Assembly: GCA_947495035.1 (NCBI GenBank)
Contig: CANLXI010000006.1
Coordinates: 124,001 to 188,000, forward strand
Source of the DNA: an uncultured Granulosicoccus sp.
GTDB taxonomy: Bacteria > Pseudomonadota > Gammaproteobacteria > Granulosicoccales > Granulosicoccaceae
Reading direction: 5' to 3'
DNA: 64,000 nt
Shown: one piece after another, positions 45,444 to 53,825 of the stretch
Layout of the letters: each line of letters starts with the position of its first letter
Position numbering within the stretch: the stretch's first letter is position 1
The notes under the pieces: model-generated
What the model was told of the DNA's origin: nothing
Databases searched by the model: none
What the model saw: the letters and a program-made list of their open reading frames with translations, nothing else
Made by a program: the position numbers and the translations under genes

Positions 45444-47363
45444 ATGACAGATCCGTCGACAGCGTCTGCTCAAATGAGTCGAGTGCTCAGCTGGGCGTCA
45501 GTTATTGCCTGCGCAATTCTCGGGGCAATGGCGATTTATACGTCAGGCATTGGCCTTCTTGATGCCAGCACGCAGCGTGCTGGCGGTTTTGCACTGGCCT
45601 TGATTGTCGGTGTTGCAGCGTCACGTTCCATCCGCAATCCGAAGCAGATGAGCTCGGCAACCTCCAGGTTTCATATCATCATGGATGTGATCTTGATCGT
45701 GGCCGGTCTGTGGTCGATCTGGTCGTTTTATTTCGTGCAGGGTCAGATGCAGACTGCGCTGTATGACGTCACCAATGCGGATGCCTGGCCAGCCCTGGCA
45801 GGCCTGTGTGTCTTTCTCGAGCTATCCCGCCGCCTGTGGGGCTGGGGCCTGTTCTGCGTTGGCGCCTTCGCTGTTCTCTACTTGTTGTTCGGGCAGAATC
45901 TACCGGGAATGCTGGAGCATTCCGGTTTCAGCCTCAAAGAGGTCGCAGAGGGGCTCTGGTACAACACCAATAAGGGTGTGTTCGGATCAATCACCAACAT
46001 CGTGCTGGCCACGGTATTCATCTTCATCGTGTTCGGTGCTTTGCTGGAAGGCACAGGCGCCGGTGACACCTTGCTGAAATTCGCCTTTCTTGCCACGCGC
46101 CGCACGCGAGGCGGTCCAGCACACGCTGCCATACTGGCATCATCACTGTTCGGTACAATGTCAGGCAGCACGGTAGCCAACATTGTCGGAACTGGCACGT
46201 TTACCATCCCCATGATCAAGAAGCGTGGCTTTTCCCCCACGTTTGCCGCAGGCATCGAGGCGACAGCTTCATCCGGCGGACAGATCATGCCACCCATCAT
46301 GGGAGCCGCGGCCCTGGTCATGGCGGACCTGACGGGCGTTGGATACCTCAACATCATCATCGCTGCGCTGGTTCCGGCTCTTTTCTACTACTTCAGTCTT
46401 TTCACTGCGGTGACGGTTGAAGCCAGGCGGCAGGGTATCGAAGTTCAACCCCTGTCCGTTGACGACAAGATCACCAAAGTGGACTTGATCAATTCGATCC
46501 TGTTTGCAGGGCCGATTGCTGCCGTTGTCATTTCCTTGTTGATAGGTCTATCGACGTCATCGGCAGGCTTCTACGCGGTTGTGGTGTTGCTGCTGTTGTC
46601 GGTGATCAATCCGGATGTGCGCGCGAATCCCAGTCGTGTCTGGCGGTCATTCATATCAGGCAGCAAGTCCGGTGCGACCTTGTTGATCGCCATCGCTGCC
46701 ATCGGAATACTGGTCGGTGCTCTGGATACCACAGGCCTGGGCCTGAAACTGGCCAATGTCATTGCATCGGTGCGTGGAGACAGCCTGTTTTCAGCGCTCC
46801 TGGTTGCCATGATCGGCGCGCTGATCCTTGGTATGGGCATGCCGACGCTGCCGGCCTATCTGATCATCATTCTTGTCATGGGGCCTGCGATCCAAGCGCT
46901 TGGTATATCAATACTCACCGCTCACATGTTCGTGTTCTATTACGGCGTTGCATCGTCACTGACGCCACCGGTTGCCATCGCCGCTTATGCAGCCGCACCG
47001 ATAGCGGGGGCCAACCCGCTCATGACCTCTTTCATGTCCTTCCGCCTTGGCATGGCGAAGTTCATCATCCCGTTCATCTTCGCCTTCTACCCAACACTGC
47101 TGATAGTGGAAGAATTCCAGCTGTGGACATTCATCTGGATCGTTGCCCGAACCATGTTCTGTATCTGGCTTTTCTCTTCAGCCTTGTCCGCCTATGACCG
47201 AGGCAAGCTGACATGGTTGGAAGTGGGTTTACGGTTTGTAGCGGCTTTCGTATTGCTTGCAATCAGTCCGATGTTCTATCTGCCGGCTTTGGCCTTGGGT
47301 ATCGCATTGATTGCCTGGGATCAGAAGAGGGGATCAACACCATTGAGTAGAGCGACGTCATGA
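45444..47363 (+). CDS. Fused TRAP transporter permease (4TM-12TM type)
   Basis: A 639-residue membrane protein with about 16 helices, combining the small and large TRAP subunits in one chain as usual for TAXI systems. DctM-like motifs include FGTMSGSTVANIVGTGTFTIP near residue 242, ATASSGGQIMPPIMGAAAL near 272 and MGMPTLPAYLIII near 470. ATG 45444 is preferred because GAGGGA lies 4 bases upstream; an in-frame ATG at 45432 has none. Its stop overlaps the sulfatase start (ATGA), showing translational coupling. Confidence 0.92.
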   Translation: MTDPSTASAQMSRVLSWASVIACAILGAMAIYTSGIGLLDASTQRAGGFALALIVGVAASRSIRNPKQMSSATSRFHIIMDVILIVAGLWSIWSFYFVQGQMQTALYDVTNADAWPALAGLCVFLELSRRLWGWGLFCVGAFAVLYLLFGQNLPGMLEHSGFSLKEVAEGLWYNTNKGVFGSITNIVLATVFIFIVFGALLEGTGAGDTLLKFAFLATRRTRGGPAHAAILASSLFGTMSGSTVANIVGTGTFTIPMIKKRGFSPTFAAGIEATASSGGQIMPPIMGAAALVMADLTGVGYLNIIIAALVPALFYYFSLFTAVTVEARRQGIEVQPLSVDDKITKVDLINSILFAGPIAAVVISLLIGLSTSSAGFYAVVVLLLLSVINPDVRANPSRVWRSFISGSKSGATLLIAIAAIGILVGALDTTGLGLKLANVIASVRGDSLFSALLVAMIGALILGMGMPTLPAYLIIILVMGPAIQALGISILTAHMFVFYYGVASSLTPPVAIAAYAAAPIAGANPLMTSFMSFRLGMAKFIIPFIFAFYPTLLIVEEFQLWTFIWIVARTMFCIWLFSSALSAYDRGKLTWLEVGLRFVAAFVLLAISPMFYLPALALGIALIAWDQKRGSTPLSRATS

Positions 47364-48931
47364 CGAAAAAACCCAACTTTCTGTTCATCATTACCGATCA
47401 ACACCGTGCCGATCATCTGGGTTGCTATGGCAACACGGTGGTAAAGACCCCCAACATTGACGGCATCGCGGAAAAGGGTCGACAGTGGGACAAGTTCTAC
47501 GTGGCCAATCCGATCTGCATGCCCAATCGTGCGTCCATCATGACGGGGCGCATGTCCTCGCTTCATGGTGCGCGCCACAATGGTATTCCGCTGTCACACG
47601 ATCACACGACGTTTGTCGAGCTACTGAAAGACGCAGGCTATCGGACCGGCCTCATCGGTAAGTCACACTTGCAGAGCTTTACCGGCCTGCCGGCGTCCAA
47701 TACATACCAACCTGACCCGACGCTGCATACGCCACGCAAGGAACTGCGTGACGCCTACAAGCATGATCGGCATTCGGAAGACTACGATCTGGAAGTGGTA
47801 CCGAAATGGGATCGTCCACTGGCTGAACGTATGGGGGGTGATTTCTACGGTTTCGAACATGTCGAGATTGCCGCTGACCATGCCGATGCGGCGAGTGGCG
47901 ATTATCTGCTGTGGGCCCGTGAGCAAGATCCCGATTTCGATAGCCTCGTGGGAGAGAAAAACGCGCTGCCGGATGATCGCATCAACGCACCGCAGGCCTG
48001 GCGAACAGCGGTGCCGGAAGAACTCTATTCAACGTCGTGGATAGCCGACAGGTCGCAGGACTGGTTGAAGGAGCGTGCCGATGATGATGCGCCGTTCTTC
48101 TTGCAGATGTCTTTCCCTGATCCGCATCATCCCTTTACGCCACCCGGGAAATACTGGGATATGTATGACCCGGCAGACATGCCACTGCCAGCTTCATTCG
48201 GCAAGAGCGATCTGCCGCCTGTCAAGGCAATGAGAGAAGCGATGGAAAATGGTACGGACCCGCGTGATAACCAGAGCCCTTTCAGCGTGACGGAAGATGA
48301 AGCGCGTCAAATCCTCGCATTGACGTACGGGTCCATCACCATGATTGACGATGCCATCGGGCGCGTACTGGCGCAGCTCGAGGAATCGGGTCTGGCTGAC
48401 AATACCATTGTGATCTTTACGTCTGACCACGGCGACTACATGGGCGATCATGGTTTGATGCTGAAATTGCTGTTGCATTTCCAGGGCACCATTCGCGTCC
48501 CGTTCATCTGGTACGACCCATCGCAGCGGGGCGGCGGGGAAGCTGTTTCCGATCTGGCGTCGAGCATTGATATTTCTGCGACCATTCTGGCGCGAGCGGG
48601 CGTACAGGCTTTCAATGGCATTCAGGGCCGTGACTTGCTGAAGGATCCAGAACCTGAGGCCATCCTTGTTGAAGAAGACAGTCAAAGGACAATGACGGGG
48701 TTCGAGCGTCCGCAACGTATTCGAACCGTGGTGACTGATCGCTACCGCATGTCGCTGCGAGAGGGGGAGGACTGGCACGAACTGTATGATCTACAGGCAG
48801 ATCCGCATGAACTGGACAATCGATATGCCGATCCGGATTTTTCAGACGTTCGACACGAATTGACAGAGATCATGTTGCGCCGCATGATCTCTCTGCAAGA
48901 CCGTGCACCGCTGCCAGCTTATCGCGCTTGA
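47360..48931 (+). CDS. Sulfatase (type I, formylglycine-dependent)
   Basis: A 523-residue arylsulfatase/choline-sulfatase-like hydrolase. The metal site begins FIITDQHRADHLGCYG (D13, Q14). The formylglycine signature is C53-M-P-N-R57 within PICMPNRASIMTG. The second metal region is IVIFTSDHGDYMGDHG. Cys53 would be oxidised to formylglycine by a maturase not seen here. There is no signal peptide, so it acts in the cytosol on an imported sulfate ester, which agrees with translational coupling to the TRAP permease upstream. Phosphonate monoester hydrolases share this motif and are an alternative. Its last codons overlap the start of a degraded gene fragment. Confidence 0.88.
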   Translation: MTKKPNFLFIITDQHRADHLGCYGNTVVKTPNIDGIAEKGRQWDKFYVANPICMPNRASIMTGRMSSLHGARHNGIPLSHDHTTFVELLKDAGYRTGLIGKSHLQSFTGLPASNTYQPDPTLHTPRKELRDAYKHDRHSEDYDLEVVPKWDRPLAERMGGDFYGFEHVEIAADHADAASGDYLLWAREQDPDFDSLVGEKNALPDDRINAPQAWRTAVPEELYSTSWIADRSQDWLKERADDDAPFFLQMSFPDPHHPFTPPGKYWDMYDPADMPLPASFGKSDLPPVKAMREAMENGTDPRDNQSPFSVTEDEARQILALTYGSITMIDDAIGRVLAQLEESGLADNTIVIFTSDHGDYMGDHGLMLKLLLHFQGTIRVPFIWYDPSQRGGGEAVSDLASSIDISATILARAGVQAFNGIQGRDLLKDPEPEAILVEEDSQRTMTGFERPQRIRTVVTDRYRMSLREGEDWHELYDLQADPHELDNRYADPDFSDVRHELTEIMLRRMISLQDRAPLPAYRA

Positions 48932-49276
48932 AAAAGGCGGCTGCGATCTGGCCGTTGTGCTGGATTCGGTTTTTCACACCGAGTCTGTTGCTGCGGCGTC
49001 ACGTGATGCAGCTCTGGTCATCCCCGCCCTGATCAAGATTGACAGCGACGGACACCGGGGCGGCTTGTTGCGGGCGATCCTGAGCTGATCACAGTCGGGC
49101 GAATTCTTGATGAAGACGGTGCTGAGCTGCGTGGCGTGTTGACCCATGCAGGCGATAGCCATGGTGCGGTGGGGGTGGCAGCGCAGTCCGAGTTCGCCGA
49201 GATGGAACGTGTGGCCGCGGCCGGAAACTGCAAGCCGCTTGTTGTAGTTGAAGCCATTGTCGCTGTTTATGGTTGA
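48915..49276 (+). pseudogene. Fragment of a DSD1-family (D-threonine aldolase / D-serine dehydratase-like) gene with frameshift
   Basis: Two adjacent reading frames together match the alanine-racemase-like domain of DSD1/D-threonine aldolase proteins. The first frame (to about 49074) reads GCDLAVVLDSV, then VIPALIKIDSDGHRGGL. The second (about 49073-49276) continues GDPELITVGRILDEDGAELRGVLTHAGDSHG. The shift is explained by loss of one G in the G-run at 49071-49074 (ancestral CGG-GGC-GAT). The N-terminal part with the PLP lysine is absent, because the fragment begins inside the sulfatase's last codons. The C-terminal half is also missing. It is a decayed remnant, not a functional gene. Confidence 0.65.
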
Positions 49277-49857
49277 GTTGCTGCTCGAGCTGGCTGCTGT
49301 ATTCGTATTGTCACTCTCGTAGTGGCCTTCAAGTAATTCGGTATTTTCCAGCGTTGCTGCAGAGCCTCGGGCGCTCCCTGCAGACATTTGAACGTCCACT
49401 CAGTGCTGCAAAGCGCCTGTGCAGGCAGAAATCAGATTGAAAAATCGGGGGGCGCCGGCTCCACGTCGGATGCCCTGTTTCCGAGTGCCGGCTCTCTACG
49501 CCGCCTTGGCGTACGCCTGCAGCGACGGTGGGGCGGATATCCGCCGCATCGCGACGCTTCGCTTCTGCAGGATATTTACAAACAGCTTTGACCGTGATTC
49601 AATGAAATCCAATCACACCACCAACGTGATCAGTCAGCGCATGCCGAACTACCGCCATGCAGCGCGATGCTGCCGAAGAGCAAATTCTCATGACTGCGAC
49701 GGAACCCGTCAGAAGGTTCCCGCCCGTCATGCACGGACAACGGCTGACGTTCAATCGGTTTCGAGAGTGCGAATGGATGTGTCTGAGCGTACAAGCGCCT
49801 TCCATCTGTCAACGCAATATCTGCAGCCAGCAGGCTGCGACACTGGAGAGAAAAACC
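49277..49857. other. Degenerate non-coding stretch between pseudogene and ribose-type ABC genes
   Basis: I see no real gene. Several open frames on both strands overlap one another, are rich in Ser, Arg or Pro, and lack ribosome-binding sites. The left part probably continues the decayed DSD1-type gene. The right part must hold the promoter and leader of the binding-protein gene at 49858. Confidence 0.4.
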
Positions 49858-50853
49858 ATGCACCACGGTACAACCATCAGACAGACAGCTACTCCATCCA
49901 GCCGGCATCGCCGCAGCATCGGAGCGGCGATCAAGGCCGGACTACTCGCAACTACACTGGCCATCTCCGGTCATTCTCTGGCGCAGGACCTGGAAATCTT
50001 CACCTCTGTTCCCAGTCTCGGCTTTCCCTTCTTCGTGCACATGCAAAAGGAGTTGTCGGCCGAAGCTGACTCGCTGGGTGGGATAACTCTGATGGAGTCC
50101 GACGGCCAGAATCAGACTACCAAGCAAACGGCAGACGTTGAATCAGCCATCATCAAGGGCGTTGACGGTATCGTCATCTCGCCCATCGACGCAGTGGCAA
50201 TGGCGCCTGCCCTGCAACAGGCGGTGGATGCAGAGATACCCGTGATCACCATTGACCGGGCAGTCCAGGGTGTGGAAGGCATCCTCTCTCACGTTGGAGC
50301 TGACAATGTTCTCGGTGGCCAGGCTCAGGCCAATCTGATCGTGAGCCTGTTCCCCGATGGCGCCACGGTCGTCAATCTTCAGGGGCAGCCAGGAGCCAGC
50401 CCTGCCATCGATCGCAATCGAGGTGTACATGACGTACTGGACCCACTGTCTGACAAGTACACATTTGTAGCAGAACAGACGGCAAACTTTGCGCGTGAGG
50501 AAGGTGCATCGGTCACTGAATCCATCCTTGCCGGTCTCGATACGCCACCGGATGTCATTGTCGCTGCCAATGATGACATGGCTCTCGGAGCTCTGCAGGT
50601 GGCTCAGGAGCAGAACCTCGACATCGTCATCATTGGTTTCGATGCGCTGCCTGAAGCTCTGGGCAGCGTGCGTGATGGCGGTCTCACCGCCACGATCGAA
50701 CAATTCCCGGGTGGGCAGAGTCGTACCGCCATGCAAGCCATGGTGAGCTATCTGCGTGACGGCACTGCACCTGATGAGCAGGTATTGCTGACGCCGATTG
50801 CAATCACCCAGAGCAACATCGAAGAGGGTGAGAGGCTCGGAGAAGTCCAATAG
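49858..50853 (+). CDS. Ribose/xylose-type ABC sugar-binding protein
   Basis: A 331-residue periplasmic binding protein of the RbsB type. The long signal peptide ends at SLAQD (about residue 43). GGAGAG lies upstream of the ATG at 49858; the frame is open further 5' without a better site. Ligand-pocket segments are SVPSLGFPFFVHMQKEL, the beta strand VDGIVISPIDAVAMAPALQQAV, VITIDRAV, and ANDDMALGALQVAQEQ followed by IIGFDALPEAL. A matching permease follows 40 bases downstream, but no ATPase gene is present. The sugar is unknown. Confidence 0.9.
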   Translation: MHHGTTIRQTATPSSRHRRSIGAAIKAGLLATTLAISGHSLAQDLEIFTSVPSLGFPFFVHMQKELSAEADSLGGITLMESDGQNQTTKQTADVESAIIKGVDGIVISPIDAVAMAPALQQAVDAEIPVITIDRAVQGVEGILSHVGADNVLGGQAQANLIVSLFPDGATVVNLQGQPGASPAIDRNRGVHDVLDPLSDKYTFVAEQTANFAREEGASVTESILAGLDTPPDVIVAANDDMALGALQVAQEQNLDIVIIGFDALPEALGSVRDGGLTATIEQFPGGQSRTAMQAMVSYLRDGTAPDEQVLLTPIAITQSNIEEGERLGEVQ

Positions 50854-50893
50854 ACAGAGCATAAGACAGCCAGCTTGCAGAGCCTCGGTAATC

Positions 50894-51901
50894 ATGTCGA
50901 GTAGAGAAATCAACAAGGTGCCGTTCAACGCGCTGGAGTTTTCAGCGCGTTTTGCGGCGCCATTGTTTCTGTTATTGCTGATCGCGGTGTTTGCATTGCT
51001 TGAACCGCGTTTCCTGCATCCACTGAACCTGTTCAATATCCTCCGGCAGGTGTCGATCTCGGGACTGATCGCCATCGGCATGACCTTCGTCATACTCACG
51101 GCCGGTATCGATCTGTCGGTGGGTTCACTGATGGCTCTCGCAGGGCTGGTCAGTGCCTATGTTGCAAAAGGGGGATTGGCTGACCGGTTTGCGATCGGTG
51201 CGAATCTGGATGCAGGGAATCCTGCGATTCTGGCACTGGCCGCCGGTCTGCTGGTCGGCATGCTGGGAGGCGCCCTGCAGGGCATGGCCATAACGCGACT
51301 CAAGGTACCACCCTTCGTCGTGACACTCGGTGGATTGACCGCGTTCAGGGGGGCAGCCCTGCTGTTTTCAGGCGGTGGTCCGATCAGCGGTTTTGCAGCA
51401 GATTACACCTGGTGGGGCCAGGGTAGGATCGGGCCGGTACCGGTTCCCGTGATCATCTTTCTCGGTTGCGCTATTCTGGCTCATCTGGTGCTGCGGTACT
51501 TTCAGTACGGCCAGCATGTGTATGCCACTGGAGGCAACAGCCGCGCTGCTGCACTCAACGGCGTACCGACGCGTCGAGTGATATTTTCGGTGTATGTGGT
51601 GGTTGGCTTCTTCTGCGGACTGGCCGGATTCCTGCTGTCAGCTCGCTTGAACTCCGCTGAAGCGGTGGCAGGTCTGGGGGTGGAATTGACTGTCATTGCT
51701 GCTGTCGTTATCGGTGGTACCAGTCTGTTTGGCGGTGTGGGGAGCATATTCGGCACTGTGGTTGGCGCCTGCCTGATCGGTGTATTGACCAATGGTCTGG
51801 TGCTGTTGAATGTCTCTTCCTTCATTCAGCAGATCGTCATCGGCGTCATTCTGGTAGCAGCGGTTGCATTTGATCAGTTTGCGGCGGAGAAGCGGCAATA
51901 G
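50894..51901 (+). CDS. Ribose/xylose-type ABC transporter permease
   Basis: A 335-residue RbsC-like permease with 8 to 10 helices. Typical segments: GMTFVILTAGIDLSVGSLMALAGL near residue 62, KVPPFVVTLGGLTAFRGAALL near 136, and the docking loop YATGGNSRAAALNGVPTRRVIFSVY near 210. GGTSLFGGVGSIFGTVVGACLIGVLTNGL near the C-terminus is conserved in the family. It is the last gene of this short operon. The RbsA-type ATPase must be encoded elsewhere or shared with another importer. Confidence 0.9.
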   Translation: MSSREINKVPFNALEFSARFAAPLFLLLLIAVFALLEPRFLHPLNLFNILRQVSISGLIAIGMTFVILTAGIDLSVGSLMALAGLVSAYVAKGGLADRFAIGANLDAGNPAILALAAGLLVGMLGGALQGMAITRLKVPPFVVTLGGLTAFRGAALLFSGGGPISGFAADYTWWGQGRIGPVPVPVIIFLGCAILAHLVLRYFQYGQHVYATGGNSRAAALNGVPTRRVIFSVYVVVGFFCGLAGFLLSARLNSAEAVAGLGVELTVIAAVVIGGTSLFGGVGSIFGTVVGACLIGVLTNGLVLLNVSSFIQQIVIGVILVAAVAFDQFAAEKRQ

Positions 51902-52113
51902 TCGGCCAACACACGGACGTTCTATTGCGGTTGTAAGCCCTGAATGCCCGATGTACGGCTTGAAGCGCCATCCGAATGGCAGATGATTCTGTTGATCAAT
52001 GCAAGAATGAACAGCAGCTCTGCAATGATCAGCCTTTGTTTTTCGCACACGGCAATGGCGAAAGGCAGTGATACCAAGCCTGGTCGTGAGAGTCGATTAC
52101 CGTCGGAGAGTCG

Positions 52114-52959
52114 CTACCTCTGACGGTGAAGATCGCGTGAAACGCTTCGGTCGGATGACTCTTGCTGTTCTTGCAGAAAATCGAGCAACACGGCATTGAA
52201 GGCCGCAGGACGTTCAACCGGAACGGCATGGCGGCTGTCCGGAATGATGACCATTCTGGCATTCGGGGCCAGCTCGACAATGCGCTGTTTCCAGGCTCGC
52301 GGGGTGTAGTCTTCACTGGCGCAGATCACCAGGATGGCCTGTTCGATGCGTGACAGCTCAGGTGTGATGTCCCAGCTCAGGATGGCATCGAGTGCTGCCT
52401 GATAGGCGGCAGGATCGTTCTCTGACCAGCGATCGGCAAACAGCCGCCGCCGGTCGATGAACTCATCACCTGGTAGTAATCGCTCGGCAATGATTCGACC
52501 AAGACGTCGCATCCCGAGCAGTCTGACCAGCAACTTGCGTTGCATGACGGTGAACCTGTCACGCAGACGTCGAGGTTTCATGTCCGCCGGGGAGTTGACC
52601 GCCGTGATGGTTGCTACAAGGTCGGGGTGGTCCAGAGCAAGCTGCAGCGCAATCTGTGCGCCCATGGACAGGCCCACAGCATGAACACCAGTCAGTTTCA
52701 GACTGTTGATCAGCGAGGCGACATCATTCGCCATATCCCGAATGGAGTAAGGCTGGGTGGGCTTGTCACTGTCGCCGTGACCACGCAGGTCGATCAGCAG
52801 CAATTGATGATTGGCAGTCAATGCCGGGACCTGATCTGACCAATCGCGGAGGCTGGAACCCAGGCCATGAAGGAGAAGAACCGTCGAAACGGATGCATCC
52901 GACGACGAGGCATGGAGTTCGTAGTGAATACCCAGTCCATCTGCGTGATGTCGCGGCAT
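52114..52959 (-). CDS. Alpha/beta-hydrolase fold protein
   Basis: A 281-residue alpha/beta hydrolase. The oxyanion-hole motif LLHGLGSS is near residue 30, the nucleophile elbow GLSMG near 98, an Asp in ICASEDYTPR and the catalytic His in IIPDSRHAVPVERP near 255. Its closest look-alikes are 3-oxoadipate enol-lactonase and similar small esterases or lactonases. A second ATG three codons upstream (52968) is possible. It is divergent from greB and not linked to a pathway. The substrate is unknown. Confidence 0.83.
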   Translation of the reverse strand: MPRHHADGLGIHYELHASSSDASVSTVLLLHGLGSSLRDWSDQVPALTANHQLLLIDLRGHGDSDKPTQPYSIRDMANDVASLINSLKLTGVHAVGLSMGAQIALQLALDHPDLVATITAVNSPADMKPRRLRDRFTVMQRKLLVRLLGMRRLGRIIAERLLPGDEFIDRRRLFADRWSENDPAAYQAALDAILSWDITPELSRIEQAILVICASEDYTPRAWKQRIVELAPNARMVIIPDSRHAVPVERPAAFNAVLLDFLQEQQESSDRSVSRDLHRQR

Positions 52960-53245
52960 GATGATCACCTGCCCTGATGTATCGAGTCTGCTGCTCGGTA
53001 GAGGACCCTTGTCAATACCTTAACCTGTTTCCACGTCGTAGGGAAATACTCGAAAAGGGCAGAGTGCTGATCGATTCGGGTGCCGTTCGGAAAGGCAGGC
53101 AGGGTGTCCGCATGGTCTGCGCATCCAATGTGCCCTTGGCGCCAGGGTCCGACACGGGTGTCTGTCATCTTGCCATGTGGGTGATCATCGAGCCGGGTTG
53201 GGGCTACAATACTGCTCATTCGATTGCACCGAAGCCACGAGTTTC

Positions 53246-53749
53246 ATGAGCCGCTACCGCCCCCCAAGTCCTCGCTCTTCACCGTATATCACCCGTGAAG
53301 GTTATGACCGCCTGAAATCCGAGGAAAAGGCGCTGTGGGCAAGACGCAAGGATGTCACTGCCGCACTGAGTGCCGCCGCCGCCGAAGGCGATCGGTCAGA
53401 GAACGCAGAATACATCTACCGGAAGAAGGAACTGCGCGAAATCGATCGGCGCGTGCGCTACCTGCAGAAACGCATTCCGGACCTGAAAGTCATCGACCGG
53501 CGTGCCGGAGGCGATGCGATATTCTTTGGCGCCGAGGTCGAACTGGAGACCGACAGCGGCTCGACCATGACGGTACGTATCGTCGGTGCGGACGAGATCG
53601 ATCCGGCCAGGCGATTCATCAGTGTGGATTCACCGCTGGCCAGGGCTTTGCTGAAAAAGCAGGTGGATGATGAAGTCACCATCGAGGTGGAGGAGCAGAA
53701 GCTGGTCTATGCCGTGCTCGGCATCAGCTATCCGCAAGGCGATAGCTGA
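53246..53749 (+). CDS. greB: Transcription elongation factor GreB
   Basis: A 167-residue GreA/GreB-family protein. The N-terminal coiled coil carries the acidic tip AAAEGDRSENAEYIYRKK (about residues 43-60), whose Asp/Glu residues stimulate RNA cleavage in the polymerase secondary channel. The basic patch YLQKRIPDLKVID and the C-terminal FKBP-like domain follow. The insertion EIDRRVRYLQKRI and the start YITREGYDRLKSEE favour GreB over GreA. It rescues backtracked RNA polymerase. It stands alone, divergent from the hydrolase gene. Confidence 0.93.
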   Translation: MSRYRPPSPRSSPYITREGYDRLKSEEKALWARRKDVTAALSAAAAEGDRSENAEYIYRKKELREIDRRVRYLQKRIPDLKVIDRRAGGDAIFFGAEVELETDSGSTMTVRIVGADEIDPARRFISVDSPLARALLKKQVDDEVTIEVEEQKLVYAVLGISYPQGDS

Positions 53750-53825
53750 TGCCGAGGATCATGGGGAGCGGTGTTCAGGGCCGTCGGGGCAAGCAGAGAG
53801 TTCGAGGTCGTTCGACATCTGGATG

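Noticed and set aside
48974..49399. Minus-strand open frame of 141 codons with a Ser/Asn-rich segment
   Set aside because: It is opposite the DSD1-like remnant, has no ribosome-binding site and resembles no protein family.
49419..49857. Plus-strand open frames leading into the ribose-type binding protein
   Set aside because: Arg- and Ser-rich translation without a ribosome-binding site. The ATG at 49858 has one and gives a proper signal peptide.
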